Source: Oscillospiraceae bacterium
Lineage (GTDB): Bacteria > Bacillota > Clostridia > Oscillospirales > Oscillospiraceae
DNA length: 64,000 bases
NCBI GenBank assembly: GCA_015067885.1
Contig: SVLO01000005.1
Span: 1-64,000 of the forward strand
Reading direction: 5' to 3'
Below are positions 43,403 to 51,469 of the stretch, one piece after another; positions within the stretch are counted from its first letter, which is position 1; the number at the start of each line of letters is the position of its first letter. The position numbers and the translations under genes were made by a program. The notes beneath the pieces were generated by a model. That model was not told where the DNA came from. It saw only the letters and a program-made list of their open reading frames with translations, and did no database searches.

Positions 43403-44655
43403 TGGATAATACGGTAATTGTGATTGGTGGCGGCGCCGCCGGCATGATGGCGGCCAGAAGTGCCGCCCTGGCCGGGGCGCAGGTCACCTTGCTGGAGCGT
43501 AACGAAAAAGTCGGCCGAAAACTGTACATCACGGGAAAAGGGCGCTGCAATGTCACAAACGCCTGTGCGGTCAATGAGGCGCTGGCCAATATTCCCGGAA
43601 ACGGGCGTTTTGTTACCGGCGCCATGCATCGCCTTCCGCCGAGTGCTGTAATGGAGCTGTTCGAGCAGCTAGGTGTGCCGCTTAAGGTAGAGCGGGGCAA
43701 CCGTGTGTTTCCTGTTTCGGACCGGGCGGCGGACGTAATTGATGCCCTGCTGCGGGAACTGCGGCGTCTGCGCGTGAATATCGTCCGGGATCGTGCGGTC
43801 GCTATCAATACTGATAACGGCGTTGTGACCGGCGTGACCGGGGAACAGGGGTCCTATGCCGGGCCTGCGGTCGTGCTGGCAACAGGCGGGGCGTCCTATC
43901 CTGCCACCGGCTCCACCGGTGATGGGTACGACCTTGCCGCCCAACTGGGTCACACCATTGTACCCGTGCGCCCCTCCCTGGTACCTCTGGAGGCTGAGGA
44001 GTCTTTTTGCGGCGCCATGCAGGGGCTTTCTCTGAAAAATGTTTCGCTAAAAATCAAAAACAGCAAGAAAAAAACAGTATTTCAGGAGCAGGGCGAAATG
44101 CTGTTTACTCACTTTGGTATTTCAGGACCCCTGGTACTCAGTGCCAGTGCCTGTATGCGGGAGTGGGAGCAGGAACGCTACACGGCTGTCATCGATTTGA
44201 AGCCGGCCCTTGACGAGCAGAAGCTGGACGCCCGCCTTGTCCGGGAGTTGACGGAGCGATCCAATCAGGATTTTCAGAACATATTGGGCGCTCTTGTGCC
44301 GCGGTTGCTGGTTCCGGTCGTGATCGAGCTGACCGAAATTCCACCCCACACCAAGGGCCACGAAGTGTCAAAGGGGCAGCGCAGAAGCCTGCTTGAGGTC
44401 TTGAAGGGATTGACCATTCATGTTTCCACCCCGCGGCCCTTGGCCGAAGCAATTGTGACGGCCGGTGGCGTTAAAGTAAATGAAATCGACCCCAAGACCA
44501 TGTCGTCCCGCAAGGTGCGGGGGCTGTTCTTTGCCGGAGAGGTGATGGATGTTGATGCCTATACCGGCGGGTTTAACCTGCAGATCGCCTGGGCGACCGG
44601 AGCGGTGGCGGGGGCCGGGGCAGCCGACTATTGCAATGATTTCAAGGAGGAGTAA
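43402..44655 (+). CDS. HI0933/YhiN-family FAD-dependent oxidoreductase
   Basis: 417-residue flavoprotein. The FAD Rossmann motif VIVIGGGAAGMMAARSAALAG is N-terminal, followed by ERNEKVGRKLYITGKGRCNVTN and LATGGASYPATGSTGDGY, both hallmarks of PF03486; the end has GLFFAGEVMDVDAYTGGFNLQIAWATG. The family includes BaiN of bile-acid 7-dehydroxylation, but most members stand in the cmk-plsC-ispH cluster as here and are of unknown function, so bile-acid activity should not be assumed. Confidence 0.9.
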   Translation: MDNTVIVIGGGAAGMMAARSAALAGAQVTLLERNEKVGRKLYITGKGRCNVTNACAVNEALANIPGNGRFVTGAMHRLPPSAVMELFEQLGVPLKVERGNRVFPVSDRAADVIDALLRELRRLRVNIVRDRAVAINTDNGVVTGVTGEQGSYAGPAVVLATGGASYPATGSTGDGYDLAAQLGHTIVPVRPSLVPLEAEESFCGAMQGLSLKNVSLKIKNSKKKTVFQEQGEMLFTHFGISGPLVLSASACMREWEQERYTAVIDLKPALDEQKLDARLVRELTERSNQDFQNILGALVPRLLVPVVIELTEIPPHTKGHEVSKGQRRSLLEVLKGLTIHVSTPRPLAEAIVTAGGVKVNEIDPKTMSSRKVRGLFFAGEVMDVDAYTGGFNLQIAWATGAVAGAGAADYCNDFKEE

Positions 44656-44657
44656 AA

Positions 44658-45338
44658 ATGAAACACATCAGCGTGGCCATTGATGGCCCTTCCGGGGCGG
44701 GAAAAAGCACGCTTGCCCGCCGGGCTGCTGCTGAGATGGGGTATCTCTACGTTGATACAGGCGCGATTTATCGCACCGTTGCCCTGGGTGCCCTGCGTCG
44801 CGGGGTTGCACCGACCGATGCCGAGGCGGTAGAGTCCATTTTAAGCGACTTGGATATTCGGCTTGCGTACAATCCCGAGGACGGCCTGCAACACATGCAT
44901 CTGAATGGGGAAGATGTGACGGAGGAAATTCGCCTTCACGAAATTTCTCAGCACGCGTCCAAGATTTCCGCCATCCCCGGTGTGCGTGCGTTTTTGTTGG
45001 AGCTGCAGAGAGATCTGGCCCGCAATCACGATGTTGTGATGGACGGCCGTGACATTGGCACCGTGGTACTGCCGCAGGCGCAGGTAAAGATTTTCCTGAC
45101 CGCTTCTGCCCAGGCCCGCGCGCAGCGTCGCTTTTTGGAGCTGCAGCAGCGTGGTCAGCAGGCGGACTTTGATACCGTGCTGCGCGACATCGTTTTGCGT
45201 GACGAGCAGGACAGTAACCGTCCCATCGCACCCCTGCGCCGTGCGGAGGATGCGGTATTGGTGGATACCACCCATTTGGATTTGGAACAGAGTCTGCAAG
45301 CAATTCTGACTGCCATCCGTGGAGGGGACCGGGAATGA
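44658..45338 (+). CDS. cmk: Cytidylate kinase
   Basis: 226-residue kinase that phosphorylates CMP and dCMP. The P-loop GPSGAGKSTLARRAA is at about residues 10-24; YVDTGAIYRTVAL binds the acceptor; MDGRDIGTVVLP and the lid region RDEQDSNRPIAPLRRAEDAV are typical. AAGGAGGAG precedes the ATG. It overlaps plsC by four bases in the common clostridial cmk-plsC-ispH/rpsA cluster. Confidence 0.96.
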   Translation: MKHISVAIDGPSGAGKSTLARRAAAEMGYLYVDTGAIYRTVALGALRRGVAPTDAEAVESILSDLDIRLAYNPEDGLQHMHLNGEDVTEEIRLHEISQHASKISAIPGVRAFLLELQRDLARNHDVVMDGRDIGTVVLPQAQVKIFLTASAQARAQRRFLELQQRGQQADFDTVLRDIVLRDEQDSNRPIAPLRRAEDAVLVDTTHLDLEQSLQAILTAIRGGDRE

Positions 45339-45934
45339 AAGAAAATCGAGTCTACAAACTTCTGTACACCATCATTTATCCTTTCTTCCTTCTTCTGTAT
45401 CCCATCAAAGTCATCGGTCGGGAGAACATTCCTGACGGTCCGGCGGTGATTTGTCCCAACCATACCCGAGCCATTGACCCGTTCTTTGTGGTGTTTGCGT
45501 TCCGACGGAAGAACATTATGCGGATTATGGCAAAAATTGAGCTGATACGCATCCCGGTGCTGGGCTGGTTGCTGCGTCATGCGGGTATTTTTGGCGTGGA
45601 CCGAGGCGCCGCTGATATCGGCGCAGTTAAAACCGCGTTGCGGCACCTGAAGGAAGGGCGGAAACTGCTCCTGTTTCCGGAAGGAACCCGGGTAAGTGAA
45701 GGGGAGAGCGTGGAGGCCAAGACAGGCGCAGCCATGTTCGCTACCCGGACGGGGTCGCCGCTGCTTCCGGTCTATATTACCCCACATAAAAGGATGTTCC
45801 GCCGCAATCTTGTGGTGATCGGGCAGCCCTTTGAGCCGAAGTTCGAAGGTCGCAAGTGTACGGCAGAGGAATTGCGCGCCGTTGCTGATGAACTGATGGC
45901 GCGCATCTATGCCCTGGGGGAGGAGCAGCAATGA
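45335..45934 (+). CDS. plsC: 1-acyl-sn-glycerol-3-phosphate acyltransferase
   Basis: 199-residue membrane-associated acyltransferase that makes phosphatidic acid. Motif I NHTRAIDPFF carries the catalytic H-x4-D, motif III is LFPEGTRVSEG, and an N-terminal hydrophobic segment (LLYTIIYPFFLLLYPI) anchors it. It overlaps cmk and ispH-rpsA by four bases each. Confidence 0.94.
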   Translation: MKENRVYKLLYTIIYPFFLLLYPIKVIGRENIPDGPAVICPNHTRAIDPFFVVFAFRRKNIMRIMAKIELIRIPVLGWLLRHAGIFGVDRGAADIGAVKTALRHLKEGRKLLLFPEGTRVSEGESVEAKTGAAMFATRTGSPLLPVYITPHKRMFRRNLVVIGQPFEPKFEGRKCTAEELRAVADELMARIYALGEEQQ

Positions 45935-47898
45935 ACATTACTCTTGCCAAGTCTGCGGGATTTTGTTACGGCGTGCGCCGAGCCGTGGAACTTGCGGATG
46001 CAACCGCGCGAGAGGGACGGCCCTGCGTCATGCTTGGGTCCATCATACATAACAAGGAAGTTGTGCAACACCTTGCAGAGCAAGGCCTTGTGGCGGTGGA
46101 GGATGTGGAGTGTGTCCCCGAAGGCAGTGCGGTAATCATTCGCTCCCATGGCGAGGGGCGATGGGTATATGACCGGCTGGCTGAAAAACAAGCGGTCATT
46201 CTTGATGCCACCTGCCCCAACGTAAAGCACATCCACGATTTGGTCATCCGGGCGGAGGCGGACGGGCGCACCGCTGTTATTATCGGTACCCCCGACCATC
46301 CGGAGGTGCTGGCCATCGCCGGCTGGTGCCAGCGGCCCGTGGTTTTGGAAAATGGGCAAAAATTGCTGGAATGGCTGAATGAGGAACCGGGACGGCGTGA
46401 AATACCGCTGACGTTCGTATCTCAGACCACCTCCACAAAAAAGATTTGGTCTGAGTGCGTAGAAATTGCAAAAAAAGAGTGTACAAATACAAAAATATTT
46501 GATACAATATGCGGTGCAACATCGAAAAGGCAGGAAGAGGCTCAGCAGCTTGCGGCACAGAGCGACGCCATGGTAGTTATCGGAGACAACAAAAGCTCCA
46601 ACACCAAACGGCTGGCCGAGTTGTGCAGGCAGCTTTGTCCCGATGTGCGCCTGATAGAGCGGGCGGACGAGCTGGATGCCGAGTCCCTTCGCAACCTTTC
46701 CAATGTGGGCATCACTGCGGGTGCATCCACGCCCGAGTGGATAATAAAGGAGGTCTGTAACAAAATGAGCGAAGAAATCATGGAGATCGAAAAATCCTTT
46801 GCGGAGCTGCTGGAGGAGTCGATCAAAACTTTAAATACGGGGGATAAGGTTACCGGTACCGTCGTGGCTATCACGCCGACCGAAATCCAGGTTGAACTGG
46901 GCATCAAGTATCCCGGTTACATCCCCGTTGATGAGTTTTCCGACGATCCCTCCGTCAAGATCGAGGAGCAGGTGAAGGTCGGTGACGAGATCGAGACTTA
47001 CGTCATCCTGGTCAGCGATCGCGACTGCATGGTCAAGCTGTCCAAGAAGCGCCTTGACATTGTCAAGGGCTGGGAAGAGGTCGAGGCTGCCTGCGAGAAC
47101 GAGACCGTTGTCGATGGTATCGTGACCGAGGATAACAAGGGCGGCGTTGTCGTTTCCGTTAAGGGCGTGCGCGTGTTTGTGCCCGCCTCCCAGACCGGTC
47201 TGCCTCGCGAAGCTGAGATGACCGAGATCCTCAAGCAGAAGGTTCGCCTGATGATCACCGAGGTCAACCGTGCCCGCCGCCGCGTGGTGGGTTCCATCAG
47301 CAAGGTCACCCGCGCTGAGCGCGCTGCCGCCGCCGAGAAGGTTTGGGCCGACATCGAAGAGGGCAAGCGTTACGCCGGCGTCGTGAAGTCTTTGACTTCC
47401 TACGGTGCCTTTGTTGACATCGGTGGCGTGGACGGCATGGTCCACATCTCCGAGCTGTCCTGGAGCCGCATTAAGCATCCCTCCGAGGCTGTTTCCGTTG
47501 GTGACAGCGTTGAGGTGTATGTCATCTCCGCCGACAAGGAGAAGAAGAAGATCTCCCTGGGTCTGAAGGACCATTCCGAGGATCCCTGGGCTAAGTTCAC
47601 CTCCACCTACGAGATCGGCAGCGTTGCCGAGGTCAAGGTGGTCAAGCTGATGGACTTTGGTGCCTTTGCTGAGATCGTTCCCGGTGTTGATGGTCTGATC
47701 CACATTTCTCAGATTGCCGATCACCGCATCGAGAAGCCCGGCGATGTTTTGACTGAGGGCCAGACTGTCCAGGCCAAGATCACTGACATCGACATGGAGA
47801 AGAAGAAGGTTTCTCTGTCCATCCGTGCCTTGATCGAGGTCGTGGAAGAGGCTGCTGAGGAAGTTGCCGAGGACGCCGCCGAGGAAACTGAGGCTTAA
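45931..47898 (+). CDS. ispH-rpsA: IspH (HMBPP reductase) fused to ribosomal protein S1
   Basis: 655-residue fusion seen in many Clostridia. Residues about 1-280 are the last enzyme of the MEP pathway: its [4Fe-4S] cysteines lie in AGFCYGVRRAV, DATCPNVKHIH and TICGATSKRQ, with SHGEG, GTPDHPEV, SQTTST and GDNKSSNTKRL around the substrate. Residues about 290-640 hold four S1 RNA-binding repeats, for example SYGAFVDIGGVDGMVHISEL and DFGAFAEIVPGVDGLIHISQI, followed by a short acidic tail. A second start near MSEEIMEIEKSF (ATG at 46765, preceded by AAAGGAGG) could also give S1 alone. Confidence 0.95.
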   Translation: MNITLAKSAGFCYGVRRAVELADATAREGRPCVMLGSIIHNKEVVQHLAEQGLVAVEDVECVPEGSAVIIRSHGEGRWVYDRLAEKQAVILDATCPNVKHIHDLVIRAEADGRTAVIIGTPDHPEVLAIAGWCQRPVVLENGQKLLEWLNEEPGRREIPLTFVSQTTSTKKIWSECVEIAKKECTNTKIFDTICGATSKRQEEAQQLAAQSDAMVVIGDNKSSNTKRLAELCRQLCPDVRLIERADELDAESLRNLSNVGITAGASTPEWIIKEVCNKMSEEIMEIEKSFAELLEESIKTLNTGDKVTGTVVAITPTEIQVELGIKYPGYIPVDEFSDDPSVKIEEQVKVGDEIETYVILVSDRDCMVKLSKKRLDIVKGWEEVEAACENETVVDGIVTEDNKGGVVVSVKGVRVFVPASQTGLPREAEMTEILKQKVRLMITEVNRARRRVVGSISKVTRAERAAAAEKVWADIEEGKRYAGVVKSLTSYGAFVDIGGVDGMVHISELSWSRIKHPSEAVSVGDSVEVYVISADKEKKKISLGLKDHSEDPWAKFTSTYEIGSVAEVKVVKLMDFGAFAEIVPGVDGLIHISQIADHRIEKPGDVLTEGQTVQAKITDIDMEKKKVSLSIRALIEVVEEAAEEVAEDAAEETEA

Positions 47899-47907
47899 TT
47901 TCAACAG

Positions 47908-47947
47908 AAAAGACCGGACACCGATTTAATCGGCGTCCGGTCTTTTT
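47908..47947 (+). terminator. Terminator of the RpiR-ispH-rpsA operon
   Basis: AAAAGACCGGAC-ACCGAT pairs with ATCGG-C-GTCCGGTCTTTTT, followed by a T run, 10 bases past the stop. Confidence 0.9.
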
Positions 47948-47991
47948 GCTGATATTACAGGAAAAAAACGGGAAAAATAGAAAATGTAATC

Positions 47992-48020
47992 TTGTCCCGC
48001 GGGAGGAAATGTGATATAAT
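47992..48020 (+). promoter_or_regulatory. Promoter of the second CarD-type gene
   Basis: TTGTCC and a perfect TATAAT are separated by 17 bases, 53 bases before the ATG. It sits between the ispH-rpsA terminator and the gene. Confidence 0.8.
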
Positions 48021-48073
48021 CACTGTACTTAGAGTTTTTGTATCATAATTTTTCTGTGTGGAGGTGGGGTAAG

Positions 48074-48553
48074 ATGTTCTGTGTTGGCGACAAGATCGTT
48101 CATCCGATGCATGGTGCCGGTGTTGTGGAAAGCATAACAGAGAACAAGATTGATGGAGTTATCCGCCAATATTATGTCATGCGTCTTCCTGTGCGCGCGA
48201 TGGTTGTCATGATCCCCACCCACAATTGCGCCGAGATCGGTGTGCGTCCGATTACCGATCAAGCCGGAGCGGAGCGAATTTTGGAAAGCCTGCCGAATAT
48301 CCAGGTTGACCTGGAGCAGAATTGGAATAGACGCTATCGCGAGAATATGGAGCGCTTGAAAAGCGGCGATTTGCTTGAAGTTGCCAAAGTTATCAAGGCG
48401 CTGATGGTACGCGATTGCGAGCGCGGCCTTTCAAACGGCGAACGTAAAATGCTCCATTCGGCAAAGGAGATCCTGATTTCCGAGCTGGTGCTGGCACTGA
48501 ACGACACCTATGAAAATACTGAGGTACGCGTAATTACGGCGCTGTCCCAATAA
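48074..48553 (+). CDS. CarD/CdnL-family transcription regulator (second copy)
   Basis: 159 residues: an N-terminal polymerase-binding Tudor-like domain (MFCVGDKIVHPMHGAGVVESI, then YYVMRLP and VVMIPTHN) and a helical DNA-contacting domain with RYRENMERLKSGD and LSNGERKMLHSAKEILISELVLAL. This is the canonical CarD layout and is closer to textbook CarD than the copy at 18499. GGAGGTGGGG fixes the ATG at 48074. In many Clostridia CarD stands before ispD-ispF as here. A terminator follows, with partial read-through likely. Confidence 0.93.
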   Translation: MFCVGDKIVHPMHGAGVVESITENKIDGVIRQYYVMRLPVRAMVVMIPTHNCAEIGVRPITDQAGAERILESLPNIQVDLEQNWNRRYRENMERLKSGDLLEVAKVIKALMVRDCERGLSNGERKMLHSAKEILISELVLALNDTYENTEVRVITALSQ

Positions 48554-48557
48554 GTTG

Positions 48558-48584
48558 AAAAAGGAGCCGGTTGGCTCCTTTTTT
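48558..48584 (+). terminator. Terminator between the carD-type gene and ispD
   Basis: AAAAAGGAGCC pairs with GGCTCCTTTTT across GGTT, followed by more T. It ends a few bases before the ispD ribosome site, so ispD expression may depend on read-through. Confidence 0.8.
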
Positions 48585-48600
48585 GCAGGAGGAATTTGCT

Positions 48601-49320
48601 GTGTTTGGACTCTTTTCAAAACGAAATCATCCGACCATCTGTTCCGTGATCGTAGTTGCCGCCGGCAGCGCACGGCGTATGGAGGGCATTGATAAAGTGA
48701 TGGCGCCTTTGGAAGGAATTCCGGTTTTGGCGCGCACTCTGATGGTGTTCCAGCAGTGTCCCGAGGTCCACGAAATCGTGGTTGTTACCCGGGAGGATCT
48801 GCTGGAAAACATTGGCGCCATGTGTAAAGCGTATAACCTTGACAAAGTTTCCGGCGCAGTTATTGGTGGTGCGGAGCGTGTGCTGTCTGTGCGAGCAGGA
48901 CTACAGCAGGTACGCCAGGATGCCGAGCTGATCGCCATTCATGACGGCGCGCGGCCGTTTTTGTCACAGACGGTGCTTGCCGCCGTGCTGCAGCGCGCCA
49001 AACAATCCGGGGCAGCGGCCCCGGCCATCGCGGTAAACGACACGATCAAGCGGGTGGGGGATGCGGAGCTTATTGTGGATACCGTAGATCGCAGCGTCCT
49101 GCGCGCGGTGCAGACTCCGCAAGTGTTTCAGGCGGACCTGATTCGCACCGCGATAGAAAAGGCGGTGGCGGACGGTGTAGCTGTGACCGACGATTGCTCG
49201 GCTGTAGAGCGGCTCGGCATAGGGGTCGTCCTTACGCCCGGTGAGCGCGAAAATATCAAAATAACTACGCCGTTTGACATGAAGCTGGGACAGGCGATTT
49301 TACAATCGAGAGGGGAATAA
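48601..49320 (+). CDS. ispD: 2-C-methyl-D-erythritol 4-phosphate cytidylyltransferase
   Basis: 239-residue MEP-pathway enzyme that joins CTP and methylerythritol phosphate. CTP-binding loop VIVVAAGSARRMEGIDKVM, IHDGARPFLS and LRAVQTPQVFQADLI with DDCSAVE are diagnostic. The start is GTG at 48601 with AGGAGG upstream; the track's extra ten residues run back into the terminator. ispF follows after three bases. Confidence 0.95.
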   Translation: MFGLFSKRNHPTICSVIVVAAGSARRMEGIDKVMAPLEGIPVLARTLMVFQQCPEVHEIVVVTREDLLENIGAMCKAYNLDKVSGAVIGGAERVLSVRAGLQQVRQDAELIAIHDGARPFLSQTVLAAVLQRAKQSGAAAPAIAVNDTIKRVGDAELIVDTVDRSVLRAVQTPQVFQADLIRTAIEKAVADGVAVTDDCSAVERLGIGVVLTPGERENIKITTPFDMKLGQAILQSRGE

Positions 49321-49323
49321 GCG

Positions 49324-49800
49324 ATGGTTCGGATCGGACATGGTTATGATGTACACCGCCTTGTGACGGAGCGCAAACTGATCTTGGGTGGTGTGGAGGT
49401 TCCCTACGAATTCGGCCTGTTGGGACATTCGGATGCAGATGTATTGACCCACGCGGTCATGGATGCGCTGTTGGGTGCCGTGGCCCTTGGGGACATCGGA
49501 ACCCATTTCCCTGATACGGACCCTGTCTATAAGGGCGCAGACAGCTTGAAATTACTGGACCACGTAATGCAGTTGTTGGAACGGCGTGGTTGGCAGGTGG
49601 GGAACGTCGATGCTACCATTGTGGCTCAGCGCCCCAAATTGGCGACCTATTTGCCGCAGATGAAGGAGAATTTGGCGCAACGGATGCACGTTTCTCCCGA
49701 ACAGGTGAATGTCAAGGCCACGACGGAAGAGAAGCTGGGCTTTACCGGTTCGGGCGAAGGCATTGCGGTTCACGCGGTAGCGCTGTTGGAACGAGATTGA
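49324..49800 (+). CDS. ispF: 2-C-methyl-D-erythritol 2,4-cyclodiphosphate synthase
   Basis: 158-residue trimeric zinc enzyme, the next-but-one MEP step after Isp[12 protein letters not shown] gives the first Asp and His zinc ligands (D9, H11) and [19 protein letters not shown] the third; FPDTDP and [21 protein letters not shown] close the site. GGGGAATAAGCG lies before the ATG. ispE is not in the window. Confidence 0.97.
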   Translation: MVRIGHGYDVHRLVTERKLILGGVEVPYEFGLLGHSDADVLTHAVMDALLGAVALGDIGTHFPDTDPVYKGADSLKLLDHVMQLLERRGWQVGNVDATIVAQRPKLATYLPQMKENLAQRMHVSPEQVNVKATTEEKLGFTGSGEGIAVHAVALLERD

Positions 49801-49805
49801 TCATG

Positions 49806-49837
49806 GAAAAGGCGGAGCGGTTGCGCTCCGCCTTTTT
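49806..49837 (+). terminator. ispD-ispF terminator
   Basis: AAAAGGCGGAGCG pairs with CGCTCCGCCTTTTT across a short loop, 6 bases past the ispF stop. Confidence 0.9.
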
Positions 49838-49906
49838 GTGTCCTGTCGATGAAACACGCATAAGATGTGATGTGAGGGATCATTGCCAGGAAAGGACGGG
49901 ATCGGG

Positions 49907-50164
49907 ATGGTCAATTACCTCATTTTGTGCCGCTCGCTGACTCGCGCGCAGCGTTCGGCGGCTGTTTTGAAGCGGGCCGGGATATCAGCTGGCATTGTGC
50001 GCTGTCCTAAGGAAATTTCCGCAGAGGGGTGCAGCCATTGTGTAAAAATCGCGGGCCGTACCTTTGAGCGAGCGATTGCCCTACTGATGCTTGCAGAGTT
50101 GCGACCGAAACGGGTATTTTCCGTGGATGGTCTTGGCAGCTTTGAGGAGGTTGAGTTTACTTGA
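49907..50164 (+). CDS. DUF3343 putative sulfur/selenium carrier-like protein
   Basis: 85-residue small protein of the DUF3343 (Se/S carrier-like) family: YLILCRSLTRAQRSAAVLKRAGI, then VRCPKEISAEGCSHCVKIAG. The cysteines in the latter segment could carry persulfide. The ATG at 49907 is preferred; the track's TTG start is eight codons earlier. Its stop overlaps the TTG start of a cysteine desulfurase, so the two are coupled, which supports a sulfur-handling role. That role is inference. Confidence 0.8.
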   Translation: MVNYLILCRSLTRAQRSAAVLKRAGISAGIVRCPKEISAEGCSHCVKIAGRTFERAIALLMLAELRPKRVFSVDGLGSFEEVEFT

Positions 50165-51288
50165 TTTACCTTGACAGCGCCGCTACGACCCTGCAAAAAC
50201 CGAATCAGGTACTTTGGGCGGTACAGCGCGCAATGCGGACTATGGCAAGCCCGGGGCGGGGCAGTCACCGAGCGGCGGAACTGGCGGCGCAAACCGCTTT
50301 TGCCTGTCGTGAGGAGGCTGCGCAGTTGTTCGGTGTGGGCGATCCGGAACGTGTAATTTTTACCTGTAATGCCACTCATGGGTTAAACATCGCCATCAAA
50401 TCACTGGTTAAACCCGGTGATACTGTTGTTGTTTCGGGCTATGAACACAATGCGGTTACCCGGCCGCTTGCCGCTGTGGAAGGGGTGGAAATCCGCGTGG
50501 CGGACGGCCCACTGTTTCAACCGGAGGAGATGTTGGCCCGCTTTGAACAGCTTGTCACACCGGAGGTCGCCTGCGTGATTTGCAACCATATATCAAACGT
50601 ATTTGGTTATATCCTGCCGATGGATGAAATTGCGGAGCTTTGTATGCGCAGAAACGTACCTTTGATCGTAGATGCCTCGCAGTCGGCGGGGACGATCCCC
50701 ATCGATATGGAGCGCTGGAAGGCAGCGTTTGTTGCTATGCCGGGACACAAAGGCCTTTACGGTCCACAGGGAACCGGGCTGCTGCTCTGCAACGCGCCGA
50801 CCATCCCGCTGGTAGAAGGGGGGACCGGAAGCGCATCAGCCTTACAGCAGATGCCGGATGACTTACCGGACCGCCTGGAGGCGGGAACGCACAATATTCC
50901 GGGTATTGCGGGCTTGCTGGAGGGGCTGCGCTTTGTGCGCAGGCGCGGGGTGGCGCAAATCGGTCAAAATGAAACCGGACTCAGCCAACGTATGGCCCTT
51001 GGCCTTTCACGCATTCCGGGTATCCGCGTCTTTGAACAGGGGGAGGGACCACGTTGTCGAGGCGGCGTGCTGTCCTTTCGGGCAGAAGGACACGATTGCG
51101 AAGAATTGGGACGGAAACTCGGTGAGCTTGGCATCGCGGTACGCAGCGGATTGCACTGCGCACCCCTGGCGCACAAGACCGCCGGAACCTTTGAAACCGG
51201 GACGATCCGGGCGAGTATTTCCGCATTTAACACGATGGATGAAGTGGAACGCTTCGTTGGGACCGTGGCGCATATTCTGAAAAAATAA
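50161..51288 (+). CDS. Cysteine desulfurase / class V aminotransferase
   Basis: 375-residue PLP enzyme of the NifS/SufS type that takes sulfur from cysteine. IYLDSAATTLQKP opens it, ATHGLNIAI and VDASQSAGTIPID bind PLP, the Schiff-base lysine is in MPGHKGLYGPQGTG, and the persulfide cysteine lies in RSGLHCAPLAH. The start is TTG at 50161, overlapping the DUF3343 stop, with GAGGAGG upstream. No iscU or suf scaffold gene is adjacent, so it may supply sulfur or selenium elsewhere via the DUF3343 partner. Confidence 0.9.
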   Translation: MIYLDSAATTLQKPNQVLWAVQRAMRTMASPGRGSHRAAELAAQTAFACREEAAQLFGVGDPERVIFTCNATHGLNIAIKSLVKPGDTVVVSGYEHNAVTRPLAAVEGVEIRVADGPLFQPEEMLARFEQLVTPEVACVICNHISNVFGYILPMDEIAELCMRRNVPLIVDASQSAGTIPIDMERWKAAFVAMPGHKGLYGPQGTGLLLCNAPTIPLVEGGTGSASALQQMPDDLPDRLEAGTHNIPGIAGLLEGLRFVRRRGVAQIGQNETGLSQRMALGLSRIPGIRVFEQGEGPRCRGGVLSFRAEGHDCEELGRKLGELGIAVRSGLHCAPLAHKTAGTFETGTIRASISAFNTMDEVERFVGTVAHILKK

Positions 51289-51291
51289 CCT

Positions 51292-51337
51292 TCACCGCCA
51301 CAGCTTTTTTGCATAAAGCCGTGGCGGTGATTTTTTT
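51292..51337 (+). terminator. Terminator behind the cysteine desulfurase gene
   Basis: TCACCGCCACAGCTTT pairs with AAAGCCGTGGCGGTGA (one mismatch) and is followed by seven T. It lies 3 bases past the stop. Confidence 0.88.
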
Positions 51338-51382
51338 GTAGGCTCATGAAGAAAAAATACTGTGTTTTCAGGGCGTAGATGC

Positions 51383-51411
51383 TTGCCAATTCTGATTTCT
51401 TATTGTATAAT
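51383..51411 (+). promoter_or_regulatory. Promoter of the cdaA operon
   Basis: TTGCCA and a perfect TATAAT are separated by 17 bases, 58 bases before the cdaA ATG. Confidence 0.8.
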
Positions 51412-51469
51412 GTATCCGTATAGTTATTTTTTCACGTACACAGGTCTAGTGAGAAGGCGGGGGATTGCA

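Noticed and set aside
43402-44655. Bile-acid 7-dehydroxylation gene (baiN)
   Set aside because: The family match is real, but no other bai gene is near and the cmk-plsC-ispH context is that of the common housekeeping relatives.
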